In this document: positions 1 through 10,700 of the stretch, piece after piece
Position numbering within the stretch: the first letter of the stretch is position 1
How the letters are laid out: each line of letters begins with the position of its first letter
Source of the DNA: Pedobacter kyungheensis
GTDB lineage: Bacteria; Bacteroidota; Bacteroidia; Sphingobacteriales; Sphingobacteriaceae
Assembly: GCF_000812965.1 (NCBI RefSeq)
Contig: NZ_JSYN01000023.1
Location: 62,001-126,000, forward strand
Direction: 5' to 3'
Length of the DNA stretch: 64,000 nt
Translations under genes and position numbers: made by a program
Notes under the pieces: model-generated
Seen by the model: only the letters and a program-made list of their open reading frames with translations
What the model was told of the DNA's origin: nothing
Databases searched by the model: none

Positions 1-2084
1 AATTATCCAAACGCTTAACCGTATCAGGATCTATCAGCGGCGATGTTAACTCTACAAAAAGTTATTTCTACAAACTAAACAGCACATCAGAAAGTTTAGA
101 TAACGATGTGGCCAGCTTACAAAACGTTAACCCCTGGTCTGAATATTACATTGATGGAAATCCGGTAATTCTTGGTTCAAGCAATACCGGTGGTTTAGAT
201 AACGTAAACTTCTTTTTGGTACAAAATTCAGATAACTTTACCGGTGGTAAACGTTATACCATGAACTTCTTAGGTAAGTTAACCTACGATATCCCGGGGA
301 TAAAAGGCCTTCAGGCTACTTTTACAGGTAATAAAAACATCAATTCATCCAACTCTAAACAATTCGGAACCACCTTTACTTACTATAAATATGCCGGACA
401 GGGTTTAAACAGCCACATTCCGGGTGGAGCTTTATTGGGTACTTATACCATTAAAAATGGCGACCGTGTACGTTTGAACCCAATTTTCGCTGAAAACTAT
501 CAGTTAAATGCAGGTTTTAACTACAACAGGAGTTTTGGAAAACACAATATCTCGGCGCTTGCCCTGGTAGAGCAAAGAGAAAGTAGCTCTGAAGGTGTTG
601 CAGCCATGACCGAGGGCGTTGTAGCGGGTGGTTTACCATACCAAACATTTACAGTGGGTACCCAAACCTCTACACAATCTTCGCAAATAAGCCAGGATGG
701 TTTTCAATCTTTCATTTCAAGAATTAACTACGATTACGACAATAAATACCTGTTGCAATTGGTATATCGTAGAGACGGTAGCGCCAAGTTTAGTCCGGGT
801 AACAACTGGGGTAATTTCCCGGCCGCATCGGTAGGATGGGTAATCTCGCAGGAGAACTTCTTTAAAAATAATGTTAAATGGATCGACTTCTTAAAACTAA
901 GGGCCAATGTAGGCTTAACCGGTACCGACGCAACCAAAGCTTACCAATATTTAAGCTCTTACAATTTAGGTACAGGTAGTTCGGGCGGTGCAGTATTTAA
1001 TGAAGGCGATAGAAGCATTGCCATTAAAACCAACGTGGCTATTCCTAATGGCGCAGTAGTTTGGGACCATGCTTTAAAAACCAATTACGGTTTTGATATG
1101 CAGCTGTTAAAAGGAAAATTAAGCTTATCAGGCGATTATTTCTGGAACCACAACTACGATATGCTGGCAACCTTGCAATCGTCGGTTTCATTCCTGATTG
1201 GTGCTGCGGTACCAACCGAAAATTATGGTTCGCTCAATAATTTTGGTTACGAATTTTCAGCTACCTGGAAAGATAAAATTGGCGATAAATTCACTTATAG
1301 TTTTAGTCCTTTCTACACCTGGAATGACAATAAAATCATCAAATACGATTTGGCCTCAGGAAAAGTAGGTACCATTGAAGATTTAACCGGAAAATCAAGC
1401 GATGCAGGTTATTTCGGATACAAATCTTTGGGTATCATCAGAACTCAGGCAGATGCCGATGCCATTATCGCCCAGCGTGCAAACGCAGCCGGTGGTATCA
1501 ATAAAGTTAAAATCCTCGATAACTTCCTGCAGCCGGGTATGATCAATTACGAAGATGTAAACGGCGATGGTTTAATTACAGTGGCCGATAAACAATTTAT
1601 CACCAAACGTCAGAATAACCACAACAATTTAGGTTTAAACTTTAGCGTCGGTTACGAAGGGATTAACCTCAATGTAATTGCAGGTTTATCATGGGGCGGA
1701 TATACATCAGTAGGCGGGTTAAAAGCAAGTGGAACCGGTGCAACCGTTTACAACAACCGTGCTTCTTACTGGGCCGATCACTGGACCCCAACCAATACAG
1801 GTGCTGCATATCCAAATCCTTATTTTACAAGTGCGCTCGAAGACAGCGATTTTTGGCTCGTTTCAGCTACGCAACTGGGTATTACCAATGCTAACCTAAG
1901 TTATAGTATTCCAAGTAAAGTAACTGGTAAAATCGGTATCAACAGCATCAGGGTATTTGTTCAGGCAACCAACCCAGTACAGTTCATCAATCCCTTTCCA
2001 AATAATTACAGGGATTTCTTAACCCCATTGGGTACTTATCCAACTTTGCGCACAGTGGCGTTTGGTTTAAATGTTGGCTTATAA
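1..2084 (+). CDS. SusC-family TonB-dependent outer-membrane receptor (5' truncated by window)
   Basis: This is the C-terminal part of a SusC/RagA-type glycan importer of the outer membrane. The frame is open from the first bases of the window, so the start lies upstream and about 694 codons are visible. The visible part is rich in alternating aromatic and polar segments typical of barrel strands, with motifs such as YRRDGSAKFSPGNNWGNFPA, VGLTGTD and EDVNGDGLI, which are common in SusC barrels. It ends with a C-terminal aromatic/hydrophobic strand, TLRTVAFGLNVGL. A SusD gene starts about 10 bases after its stop, the normal susCD order. In the known family, SusC forms the TonB-driven channel and SusD the lid. 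The plug, carboxypeptidase-like and any STN domain cannot be judged because they are outside the window. Confidence 0.95.
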   Translation, partial: LSKRLTVSGSISGDVNSTKSYFYKLNSTSESLDNDVASLQNVNPWSEYYIDGNPVILGSSNTGGLDNVNFFLVQNSDNFTGGKRYTMNFLGKLTYDIPGIKGLQATFTGNKNINSSNSKQFGTTFTYYKYAGQGLNSHIPGGALLGTYTIKNGDRVRLNPIFAENYQLNAGFNYNRSFGKHNISALALVEQRESSSEGVAAMTEGVVAGGLPYQTFTVGTQTSTQSSQISQDGFQSFISRINYDYDNKYLLQLVYRRDGSAKFSPGNNWGNFPAASVGWVISQENFFKNNVKWIDFLKLRANVGLTGTDATKAYQYLSSYNLGTGSSGGAVFNEGDRSIAIKTNVAIPNGAVVWDHALKTNYGFDMQLLKGKLSLSGDYFWNHNYDMLATLQSSVSFLIGAAVPTENYGSLNNFGYEFSATWKDKIGDKFTYSFSPFYTWNDNKIIKYDLASGKVGTIEDLTGKSSDAGYFGYKSLGIIRTQADADAIIAQRANAAGGINKVKILDNFLQPGMINYEDVNGDGLITVADKQFITKRQNNHNNLGLNFSVGYEGINLNVIAGLSWGGYTSVGGLKASGTGATVYNNRASYWADHWTPTNTGAAYPNPYFTSALEDSDFWLVSATQLGITNANLSYSIPSKVTGKIGINSIRVFVQATNPVQFINPFPNNYRDFLTPLGTYPTLRTVAFGLNVGL

Positions 2085-2094
2085 AAACATGGTC

Positions 2095-3924
2095 ATGAAA
2101 AAACTTATCATATTATCATCATTGGCGCTTTGTGCCACCGTATTTTTTACCAATTGTAAAAAAGTATTGGAGAAACAAGATCTGGGCAGCTTTACTGCAG
2201 ATCAGGTTTATAACGATTCAACTACTGCAACCCTGAGCATTAATTATGTATATAGCCAGAACCAGCCGGGTTGGTTTGGTAATGTTGGAGGCTTAAGTGC
2301 TTCTGTAAGTGCACTATCAGATGAGCAATCGGGAGATAATGTATTTACACGCGGTACCGCTACCATTGAGTCGGTTACCGATTTAGGCAACATAAATACG
2401 GCAGGTAACTACTTTAAAATCCGTACCATTAACATGTTTATCAGGGATATTAATGCAGGAACCCTGGCACCAGCTGTTAAAAACCGTTTTACTTCACAGG
2501 CCGTTTTCTGGAGAGCTTTCCGTTATTTCGAATTGGTTAAGTTATATGGTGGTGTTCCCTTGGTTTTAACCCCTTTGGATGCCGTTGGCGATGAAGCCAA
2601 ACAAGCTGCACTTTTACCCAGAAACACCACATCCGAAACCTTTGCCCAAATTGTAAAGGATTTAGATACCTGTATCAAATACTTACCAAACAAATGGCCC
2701 AACAATGCCGATTATGGCCGCATTACCAAAGGTGCTGCAATGGCTTACAAAGGCCGGGTATTGCTTTATTGGGCAAGTCCGGAGTTTAATCCTACCAACG
2801 ATATTACCAGATGGCAGGCAGCCTACAAGGCTAATGCTGATGCGGTTACCAATTTAACGGCAAATGGTTTTGGTTTATATGCCAAATGGGATTATTCGAT
2901 GTGGACCACAGAAGGCAGCGCAGGTGGCAGTACGCCACGCAATCCCGAGGCTGTTTTCGCCACACAATACAATACCGGTCAAACCGATATTGGTCAAAAC
3001 AATTCGACTTATCCAAATGCTACTGTACCTAAATATATTGGTACATCTGGTGGTTCTAACCTGCCTACCTGGGAAATGGCTATGGCTTTTCCGATGAAAG
3101 ATGGTAAAGATGCCGGTACTTCAACCAAATACGCTTACAACTTAAATACTTTTTATAAAAATCGTGATCCTCGATTCGACCAGACTATTGCTTACAATGG
3201 TTGTAACTGGCCATTACTAGGTAACAACAACTACCGTTTGTGGACCTATTATTTCACCAAAACCACGGGCCTTACCTCTACGGAAAGTGCCGCTACGGCC
3301 TCTGGATTGTATTTAAGAAAAGGTATTGACCCAACTTTAACACTTACTTCTTTCCCGAATGCAGGAACCGACTGGATTGAGATCCGTTACGCAGAAGTAT
3401 TGCTTAACCTGGCCGAATGTGCAGCAGAAATCAGTAATATTGGCCAAGGACAAGAAGCTTACGCCAATCTGATTGCATTGAGAAAAAGAGCAGGAATTGA
3501 AGCAGGAACCGATGGTTTATACGGTTTAAACGCCGGAATGACTAAAGATCAGCTGGTAACTGCCGTGATGAAAGAAAGACAGATTGAGCTGGCTTTTGAA
3601 GGTAAACGCTTTTGGGATTTAAGGAGAAGAAAATTATTGGAATCGACTTTAAACGGTAAAAAACGAAATGGGGTAACCATTACATTAAAAAATACCGGCA
3701 CAAACTCCGATTATATTTTAGCCACGCGTGATGCTGCTGCAAATACAGATTTAGATGCATTTTACACAGCTAATTTTACAGTAACCACCAAAACGCTTGA
3801 TTCATACAACATCAATTATCAGGCTGGTGTTTACTTTTTCGGTATCCCAACGGCATCTATCCAGAGTAATGTTAATCTCTTACAGAACAATACCTGGGGT
3901 GGTAGTTTCGATCCGCAGAAATAA
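2095..3924 (+). CDS. SusD/RagB-family glycan-binding outer-membrane lipoprotein
   Basis: A SusD-like surface lipoprotein that binds oligosaccharides and caps the SusC channel. The preferred start gives MKKLIILSSLALCATVFFTN followed by CKK, a lipoprotein signal with Cys at about residue 20. In-frame starts at 2071 and 2089 would overlap or abut susC and only add residues before a good signal. At about 609 residues it is slightly longer than usual. Recognisable SusD features are the N-terminal helical repeat region (FWRAFRYFELVKLYGGVPLV), the TKGAAMAYKGRVLLYWASPE motif and the C-terminal block (IRYAEVLLNLAECAAEI, then ERQIELAFEGKRFWDLRRRK). It follows susC directly and is followed by a strong terminator, so susCD may form its own transcription unit. 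The ligand cannot be read from the sequence. The neighbouring pectinases make a pectic oligosaccharide likely. Confidence 0.95.
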   Translation: MKKLIILSSLALCATVFFTNCKKVLEKQDLGSFTADQVYNDSTTATLSINYVYSQNQPGWFGNVGGLSASVSALSDEQSGDNVFTRGTATIESVTDLGNINTAGNYFKIRTINMFIRDINAGTLAPAVKNRFTSQAVFWRAFRYFELVKLYGGVPLVLTPLDAVGDEAKQAALLPRNTTSETFAQIVKDLDTCIKYLPNKWPNNADYGRITKGAAMAYKGRVLLYWASPEFNPTNDITRWQAAYKANADAVTNLTANGFGLYAKWDYSMWTTEGSAGGSTPRNPEAVFATQYNTGQTDIGQNNSTYPNATVPKYIGTSGGSNLPTWEMAMAFPMKDGKDAGTSTKYAYNLNTFYKNRDPRFDQTIAYNGCNWPLLGNNNYRLWTYYFTKTTGLTSTESAATASGLYLRKGIDPTLTLTSFPNAGTDWIEIRYAEVLLNLAECAAEISNIGQGQEAYANLIALRKRAGIEAGTDGLYGLNAGMTKDQLVTAVMKERQIELAFEGKRFWDLRRRKLLESTLNGKKRNGVTITLKNTGTNSDYILATRDAAANTDLDAFYTANFTVTTKTLDSYNINYQAGVYFFGIPTASIQSNVNLLQNNTWGGSFDPQK

Positions 3925-3972
3925 GAAGGAATTGAGCGGTTTGCTCATCGCTCATGTTTTTTAATTGGTTTG

Positions 3973-4003
3973 AAAAAGGAAACATTAATTTGTTTCCTTT
4001 TTT
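3973..4003 (+). terminator. Rho-independent terminator after susD
   Basis: A perfect 11-bp inverted repeat, aaaaaggaaac / gtttccttttt, with an 8-base loop, starts 48 bases after the susD stop and runs into a T-rich tail. It may separate susCD from the downstream lyase genes. Confidence 0.75.
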
Positions 4004-4308
4004 CATTTAAGAATGTTACATTTATATATGAATTTTATTTCTATCTTGTAACAGGGTTGAGAGATTGAATTTGATTTGTTACAGGTATTTTCGCCAATTG
4101 GTAATATCATACAAAACAAAGCCAAAATTATACAGTAAACCACCCCAATTAGCATGCAATTTTGAAATATAATATACTTTCTAACCAAAATACTAACAAC
4201 GGATAAACAAAGAAATGAGCCGCAATTTTTAAAAAATTTGTTCTGGCATTCCTGCTAACCAAAAATATTTGCGTAAATTCTTTCGCTTCCCAAACAAGCA
4301 AAACACAA
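4004..4308 (+). other. Gene-free 5' region upstream of the first pectate lyase
   Basis: About 300 AT-rich bases lie between the susD terminator and the PL1 start. The length and the preceding terminator suggest that the promoter for the enzyme run starting at 4309 lies here. I found no convincing TTTG / TAnnTTTG pair. A 61-codon minus-strand reading frame in it has no family resemblance and is not called. Confidence 0.4.
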
Positions 4309-5970
4309 ATGAAAAAGAACCTTTTAAATCTGTTGCTTGCAACAGCATTAACGCTCCCGGTAAATTATGCATTTGCGCAATATCCCAAAATCCCTGAAGA
4401 TGTAAAAAAAGCATCCGATTCGATGTTGAAAGAAGCTTATCGTCAATCAGACATTGCCTGGGAAAAAGCCAAACCCATTATGGAGAAAGAAGCTAAAATG
4501 GGTAAACCTTATATTCCGTGGGCAGGTCGCCCGAACGATTTACCGCAATCAGAACTTTTGGCCTTTCCGGGAGCTGAAGGTGGTGGCGCTCACAGTTTTG
4601 GTGGTCACGGCGGAAGGGTGATTGTAGTTAAGAATTTAAACGATAGCGGTCCGGGTTCTTTGCGTGATGCCTGTGAGCAGGGCGGAGCCCGCATTGTGGT
4701 ATTCAATGTTGCAGGCATTATCCGCTTAAAAACACCTTTAATCATCCGTGCACCTTATATTACCATTGCTGGCCAAACGGCACCTGGCGATGGGGTTTGC
4801 GTAGCCGGTGAATCGGTATGGCTAAATACACACGATGTAATTGTACGTTTTATGCGCTTCAGAAGGGGCGAAACTTTTGTTGGCCGCAGAGATGATGCCA
4901 TTGGTGGAAATCCGGTAGGTAACATCATGATCGACCACGTTTCGGCCAGCTGGGGATTAGATGAGAACATGTCGATGTACCGCCACATGTATAACGACAG
5001 CACAGGCAAAGTAGAAGAAAAGCTGGGCACTGTGAACATCACCATCCAGAATTCAATCTTCTCAGAAGCATTAGATTACTGGAACCATGCCTTCGGCAGT
5101 ACTTTAGGCGGCGAAAACTGTGCTTTTATGCGTAACCTTTGGGCTGATAATGGTGCGCGTAATCCGTCAATTGGCTGGAACGGTATTTTCAACTTCGCCA
5201 ATAATGTGGTTTTCAACTGGAACAACCGCTCTACAGATGGTGGCGATTATACTGCACAATACAATATTATCAATAACTTTTATAAACCAGGACCGGTTAC
5301 CGAATTGGGCGACCCGATCAGCTACCGCATTTTAAAACCAGAATCAGGCCGCAGTAAATTGCCTTATGTGGTATTTGGAAGGGCTTATGTAAATGGCAAC
5401 ATTATCGAAGGGAATGAAAAAGTAACCCGCGATAACTGGGCTGGTGGTGTGCAGATGGAAGATAAAAAAGGTGGCTTAATGTCATTCGAAACCGCAAGTA
5501 AATATTTCCCGGCAATGAAAGCACAAAAACCTTTCCCAATGCCAAAAATCAGTATTATCCCAACGCTGCAAGCCAAAGATTATGTATTGGCAAATGCTGG
5601 CGCTACTTTACCTAAACGTGATCCGGTTGATACACGTGTTGTTAAGCAGGTGGCAACAGGTAAAATTGAAGTACATCCTGATGCCAAACCTTCAGCCTTC
5701 CAGTTCGAACACCGCAGGCTAAAAGGCGATTCGTACAAACAAGGTATCATTACCGAAATTTCACAAGTAGGTGGTTATCCGGAATATAAAGGAACACCTT
5801 ACAAAGATTCAGACGATGATGGTATGCCTGATGCTTACGAGATCAAAAATGGCTTAAACCCTAAAGATGCTTCAGATGCCGCTAAAATTACCAAAAGCGG
5901 TTATTCGAACATTGAAGTTTATTTAAACAGTGTGGTTCCGGTTTCAATTGTAACACCTAGCACCAAATAA
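4309..5970 (+). CDS. Secreted pectate lyase, polysaccharide lyase family 1
   Basis: A right-handed parallel beta-helix lyase expected to cleave homogalacturonan or de-esterified pectin by beta-elimination with calcium. Residues 1-23 are a Sec signal ending at AFAQ. The PL1 core begins at FPGAEGGGAHSFGG (about residue 84) and continues through PYITIAGQTAPGDGV, IMIDHVSASWGLDENMSMYR (the PL1 IDH region) and NPSIGWNG. The C-terminal part carries an acidic D-rich loop, DSDDDGMPDAYE, like a thrombospondin type-3 or dockerin-like calcium-binding repeat. At 553 residues it is longer than classical Pel enzymes but normal for the Bacteroidota subfamily. The next gene starts one base after its stop and encodes a close paralogue, so the two are probably cotranscribed. 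Exact substrate preference is not visible. Confidence 0.9.
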   Translation: MKKNLLNLLLATALTLPVNYAFAQYPKIPEDVKKASDSMLKEAYRQSDIAWEKAKPIMEKEAKMGKPYIPWAGRPNDLPQSELLAFPGAEGGGAHSFGGHGGRVIVVKNLNDSGPGSLRDACEQGGARIVVFNVAGIIRLKTPLIIRAPYITIAGQTAPGDGVCVAGESVWLNTHDVIVRFMRFRRGETFVGRRDDAIGGNPVGNIMIDHVSASWGLDENMSMYRHMYNDSTGKVEEKLGTVNITIQNSIFSEALDYWNHAFGSTLGGENCAFMRNLWADNGARNPSIGWNGIFNFANNVVFNWNNRSTDGGDYTAQYNIINNFYKPGPVTELGDPISYRILKPESGRSKLPYVVFGRAYVNGNIIEGNEKVTRDNWAGGVQMEDKKGGLMSFETASKYFPAMKAQKPFPMPKISIIPTLQAKDYVLANAGATLPKRDPVDTRVVKQVATGKIEVHPDAKPSAFQFEHRRLKGDSYKQGIITEISQVGGYPEYKGTPYKDSDDDGMPDAYEIKNGLNPKDASDAAKITKSGYSNIEVYLNSVVPVSIVTPSTK

Positions 5971-5971
5971 T

Positions 5972-7603
5972 ATGCGTACCTGGAGCTCAATTTTCAGCAT
6001 AATGGCCATTTGTGCCATCGCAAATACAGCCTTTGCCCAGTATCCGGTTATACCCGTGGCGATGGAAAAGAAAGCCGATTCGCTTTTAAACAGCATAGAA
6101 GAGCGATCAGAACTTCAATTCCTAAAAGTAAAACCGATTGTAGATGCGGATGCCAAACATGGCAAACCCTACATTCCATGGGCAGCTAAACCAAGTGATT
6201 TACCTCAATCTAAACTCGTAGCCTTTCCGGGTGCCGAGGGCGGTGGTGCTTATTCATTTGGCGGTCGGGGTGGTAAAGTTTACGTGGTAAGCAACTTAAA
6301 CGATACCGGCAAGGGCAGTTTACGTGAGGCCTGCGAACAAGGCGGCGCCAGAATTATCGTCTTTAACGTTTCGGGAATTATCAGACTAAAAACCCCTTTA
6401 ATCATCCGCGCACCTTACATTACCATAGCAGGCCAGAGTGCCCCGGGTGATGGTGTTTGTATTGCCGGCGAGTCGGTTTGGATCAATACCCATGATGTAG
6501 TAATTCGTTACATGCGTTTCCGCAGGGGTGAAACCGATGTTACCCGCAGAGACGATGCCATTGGCGGCAATCCGGTAGGCAATATCATGATCGATCACGT
6601 TTCGGCCAGTTGGGGATTAGACGAAAACATGTCGATTTACCGCCATGTTTACGATAAAAAAGACGGTTCGAAACCAGAAAAACTGCCTACTGTAAATGTA
6701 ACCATTCAAAACTCTATCTTTTCGGAGGCTTTAGATACTTACAACCATGCTTTTGGCAGTACCATTGGCGGTTTAAACAGTACTTTTATGCGTAACCTTT
6801 GGGCTTCCAACATCAGTCGTAACCCATCTGTGGGTATGTATGGCGATTTTGGTTTTGCCAATAATGTAGTTTTTAACTGGTGGAACCGCAGTGCCGATGG
6901 TGGAGATAACAACTCGTTTTACAGTTTCATTAACAACTATTATAAACCCGGCCCAATTACACCGGCCGGCGAACCGATTTCTTATCGTATCTTAAAGCCA
7001 GAATCGGGTAGGGATAAGAAATTTGCAAACGAGTTTGGTAAGGCTTACATTACCGGAAATATTACCGAAGGCAACCCTAAAGTAACCCAAAACAACTGGG
7101 ATGGTGGGGTACAGCCGGAGAGTAAACGCGATAAGCAGAAACTGCTCGATTCGATGCGTGTAGATAAGCCCTTGCCAATGGCTAAGATTTCGATCATCGA
7201 CACCAAAAAGGCTTACGATTATGTACTGGCTAATGCCGGTGCAAGCTTACCTGTTCGCGATGCGGTAGATCAGCGCATCATTAAACAGGTAGCTACAGGT
7301 AAAATTGAGCATGTAGAAGATGGTAAATTACCCGCGAAGCAAAGTTATGTGAAACGCCGTTTACCAGCCGATTCCTATAAACAGGGAATTATCTCTGATA
7401 TTGCACAGGTTGGTGGTTACCCGGAATATAAAGGAAAACCTTACACAGATACCGATAACGATGGCATTCCGGATGCATGGGAAAGTAAACACGGCCTCAA
7501 TCCGAAAGATGGAAAAGATGCTGCAAAAATTACCGCTTCGGGTTATGCCAATATTGAGGTGTACTTGAATAGTTTGGTTGATATAAATAAAGTAAGGCCA
7601 TAG
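5972..7603 (+). CDS. Secreted pectate lyase, polysaccharide lyase family 1 (tandem paralogue)
   Basis: A second PL1 lyase of the same architecture as the preceding gene: signal peptide ending AFAQ at about residue 23, PL1 core from FPGAEGGGAYSFGG, the IMIDHVSASWGLDENMS block, and a C-terminal acidic calcium-binding-like loop (DTDNDGIPDAWE) followed by a conserved GYANIEVYLNSL tail. The two proteins align over their full length with few gaps, so this is a tandem duplication. Differences cluster in loops, for example NISRNPSVGMYGDFGF here against NGARNPSIGWNGIFNF upstream, and in a shortened segment near residue 390. Such differences could give different subsite preference. The start follows the upstream stop by one base, which implies translational coupling. 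Confidence 0.9.
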   Translation: MRTWSSIFSIMAICAIANTAFAQYPVIPVAMEKKADSLLNSIEERSELQFLKVKPIVDADAKHGKPYIPWAAKPSDLPQSKLVAFPGAEGGGAYSFGGRGGKVYVVSNLNDTGKGSLREACEQGGARIIVFNVSGIIRLKTPLIIRAPYITIAGQSAPGDGVCIAGESVWINTHDVVIRYMRFRRGETDVTRRDDAIGGNPVGNIMIDHVSASWGLDENMSIYRHVYDKKDGSKPEKLPTVNVTIQNSIFSEALDTYNHAFGSTIGGLNSTFMRNLWASNISRNPSVGMYGDFGFANNVVFNWWNRSADGGDNNSFYSFINNYYKPGPITPAGEPISYRILKPESGRDKKFANEFGKAYITGNITEGNPKVTQNNWDGGVQPESKRDKQKLLDSMRVDKPLPMAKISIIDTKKAYDYVLANAGASLPVRDAVDQRIIKQVATGKIEHVEDGKLPAKQSYVKRRLPADSYKQGIISDIAQVGGYPEYKGKPYTDTDNDGIPDAWESKHGLNPKDGKDAAKITASGYANIEVYLNSLVDINKVRP

Positions 7604-7609
7604 CCAAAT

Positions 7610-7683
7610 CGTCATTGCGAGGTACGAAGCAATCTTAAAGCGAAAGCTACAGTAGTAGGATTGCCTCGTACTTCGCAATGACG
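7610..7683. repeat. REP-like hairpin, cgtcattgcgagg family
   Basis: The sequence begins cgtcattgcgaggtacg and ends with its approximate reverse complement, cgtacttcgcaatgacg. It fills most of the gap between two genes. The same family recurs at 12274, 13457, 19732, 22663, 23441 and 41631. Confidence 0.8.
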
Positions 7684-7703
7684 GAATAATAACAAAAACA
7701 TAA

Positions 7704-10700
7704 ATGCCAAAAACTAACCATATATTAAAGGCAAAGCCATTCAAAACCTTACCAATCCTGGTAATCGCTTTTTTGATTAGCCATGCATCCTTTGGCCAGA
7801 AAACCAAGCCAGTTGAGCCACCTAAACCTATTTTTAAAGGGAAAGATGGTAAAATGGCTTACACGTCCGATGCTCAGGGCAACCGCATTCCCGATTTTTC
7901 TTATGCCGGTTATATGGCTGGTGAAAAAGACATTCCTACAGCAACGGTTAAAATTGTGGTTCCTTTGGTTGAAGGTGACGCCACAGCTTATATCCAACGG
8001 GCCATTGATATGGTTTCGGCTATGCAGCCGGGCAAAGATGGCTTGCGTGGTGCTGTTTTATTGGAAAAAGGAACTTATCAGGTTGCAGGCACTTTAAAAA
8101 TAGCGGCTTCAGGTGTCATCATCAGGGGCAGCGGAATGGGAGCAGATGGAACCAAGATTTTCGCCACCGGTTTAGATCGTATCGGCGTAATCAGGATTTT
8201 GGGTAAAAATGATAAGATACAGGAAGCAGCAGTGGCTATTACGGATGCTTATGTACCTGTAAACGCTACTCAGCTTGCCTTAGCTAACGCCGGTGGTTTT
8301 AAAGTGGGCGATAGGATTACTATTCAACGTCCATCTACAAAAGAATGGATTGAAACGCTTAAAACCGTTGAGTTTGGTGGAGGTGAAAGCGCTCTAGGTT
8401 GGAAACCCGGCACCAGGGATATTTTCTGGGACCGCAAAATTACCGCCATCAACGGATCGACCATTACTTTCGATGCGCCCATTACCACAGCACTCGACGC
8501 TAAATTTGGTGGGGCAACTGTGTCTAAATACAAATGGAATGGCCGGATTGCACAGGTTGGCGTAGAAAACCTGAAACTCGAATCTGATTTTCGTAAAGAC
8601 AATATTAAAGACGAATACCACCGCTGGACAGCCATTTGCCTTGAAAATGTGGAAGATGCCTGGGTACGCCAGGTAGTTTTCGAACACTTTGCAGGCTCGG
8701 CGGTGAATGTACTGGCCAGTGCCAAAAGAATTACCGTTGAGGATTGTAAATCGTTAGCGCCAATATCAGAAATTGGTGGCGAACGCCGTTATACCTTTTT
8801 AACTACCGGACAACAAACACTTTTCCAAAGGCTATATTCAGAATATGGCTACCACGATTTTGCGGTGGGTTTCTGCGCTCCCGGCCCAAATGTTTTTGTA
8901 CAATGCCAGTCGTACCTGCCATTTTCTTTCAGCGGAGCTTACGATAGCTGGGCTTCTGGTGTATTGTTCGATATCGTAAATATCGACGGACAGGCACTAA
9001 GTTACTTAAACCGCGGACAGGATGGTCAGGGAGCCGGATGGAGTGCCGCCAACAGTGTTTTTTGGCAATGCAGTGCGGCCAGGATGGACAATTATCAGCC
9101 ACCAACTGCTCAAAACTGGGCTTTTGGTACCTGGGCTCAATTTGCAGGCAATGGTTATTGGGATATGTCTAATGAGCAGATCCAGCCACGCAGTTTGTAC
9201 TACGCACAGCTGAAAGACAGAGTAGGTAATAGTGTAGATGCCAGAACTTTTGTACTTCCGGTTGAAACAGAAGCATCGAGCAGTCCACCGGTTGATGTGG
9301 CATTGAAACTGACGAAATTAGCCTATAAACCTGCTTTAACCTTATCCGAGTATATCGATTCGGCCACCGAAAGAAATCCTATTCCTACGGCAAAAGGTCA
9401 GGCCAAACTGGTAACCAGCGAAGGCTTCCATCGTAGTAACACCATACAAACTGCAGGTGTAATGGCTGTTAAAAATGGCTGGCTAACCCGTGGAAATGAA
9501 ATTGTACTCGGCGACAGACAAGATGTACCCTGGTGGAACGGAAGCGCCCGTCCTTATGGATTAAAAAACACCAAATTTCACATTACCCGTTTTGTACCCG
9601 GGCGTGAGGGCAATGGTTTAACCGATAACCTCGATGATATTACCGATTCGATGCAAAACGGTCCGGTAAAAATCCTCGATCACAATTATGGCCTCTGGTA
9701 CGATAGGAGAAGAGACGATCACGAACGTATCCGCAGGATGGACGGCGAAGTTTGGGCACCTTTTTACGAACTTCCTTTTGCCCGTAGCGGACAAGATAAA
9801 GCCTGGGATGGTTTAAGTAAATACGATATTACCAAATACAATCTATGGTATTGGGATCGCTTAAAAACCTTTGCTAACCTGGCCGACCAGAAAGGTCTGG
9901 TACTCATTCACGAAAATTATTTTCAGCACAACATTATCGAAGCTGGTGCGCACTACGCTGATTTTCCATGGCGTACGGCCAACAACATCAACAGCACAGG
10001 TTTTCCTGAACCCGTTCCCTATGCCGGCGATAAACGGATTTTCATGGCCGAGCAATTTTACGATATCAGCAACGAACACCGCAGGGCCATTCATAAAGCC
10101 TATATCCGCAAATGCCTCGAAAATTTTGATGGCAATTCAGGCGTTATCCAGCTTATTGGTGCCGAGTTTACTGGCCCTTTGCATTTTGTGCAGTTCTGGA
10201 TCGATACCATTAAAGAATGGGAAAAAGAAACTGGCAAACACCCGATTATTGGCCTGAGTGTAACCAAAGATGTGCAGGATGCGATTTTGGATGATCCGGA
10301 GCGTGCCAATGTGGTTGATTTAATCGATATCCGCTACTGGCACTATCAGGCCGATGGTACTGCTTATGCGCCTCAAGGTGGCCAAAGTCTGGCGCCACGT
10401 CAGCATGCACGCTTGTTAAAACCAAAGAAAACCTCTTTTGAAGAAGTTTACCGTGCCGTTTCCGAGTATAAAATCAAATTCCCGGAAAAAGCGGTAATCT
10501 ATTCGGGCGATAGTTACGATAGTTTCGGCTGGGCCATTTTAATGGCAGGAGGTTCATTGTCCAACGCCGATCTGATCGATAAAGCAACTTTAAACCTGAT
10601 TTCGGGCACCAAACCTTTTCTTCCGGCAGGAAAAAATGCCAAACAATATGGTTTGGAAAATACCGGAAAAACTTATGTGTTATATAATGCTTCGGCTGAG

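Noticed and set aside
4003..4188. A small minus-strand frame with a hydrophobic core
   Set aside because: It begins at the terminator tail and has no ribosome binding site or homologue pattern. A 61-residue hydrophobic frame in AT-rich DNA is expected by chance.
7361..7807. A 148-codon minus-strand reading frame
   Set aside because: It overlaps the end of a PL1 gene, a REP-like repeat and the start of the next gene, and its codons do not resemble a conserved protein.
8324..8725. A 133-codon minus-strand frame inside the beta-helix gene
   Set aside because: Antisense to a well-supported coding region, with no start context or family resemblance.
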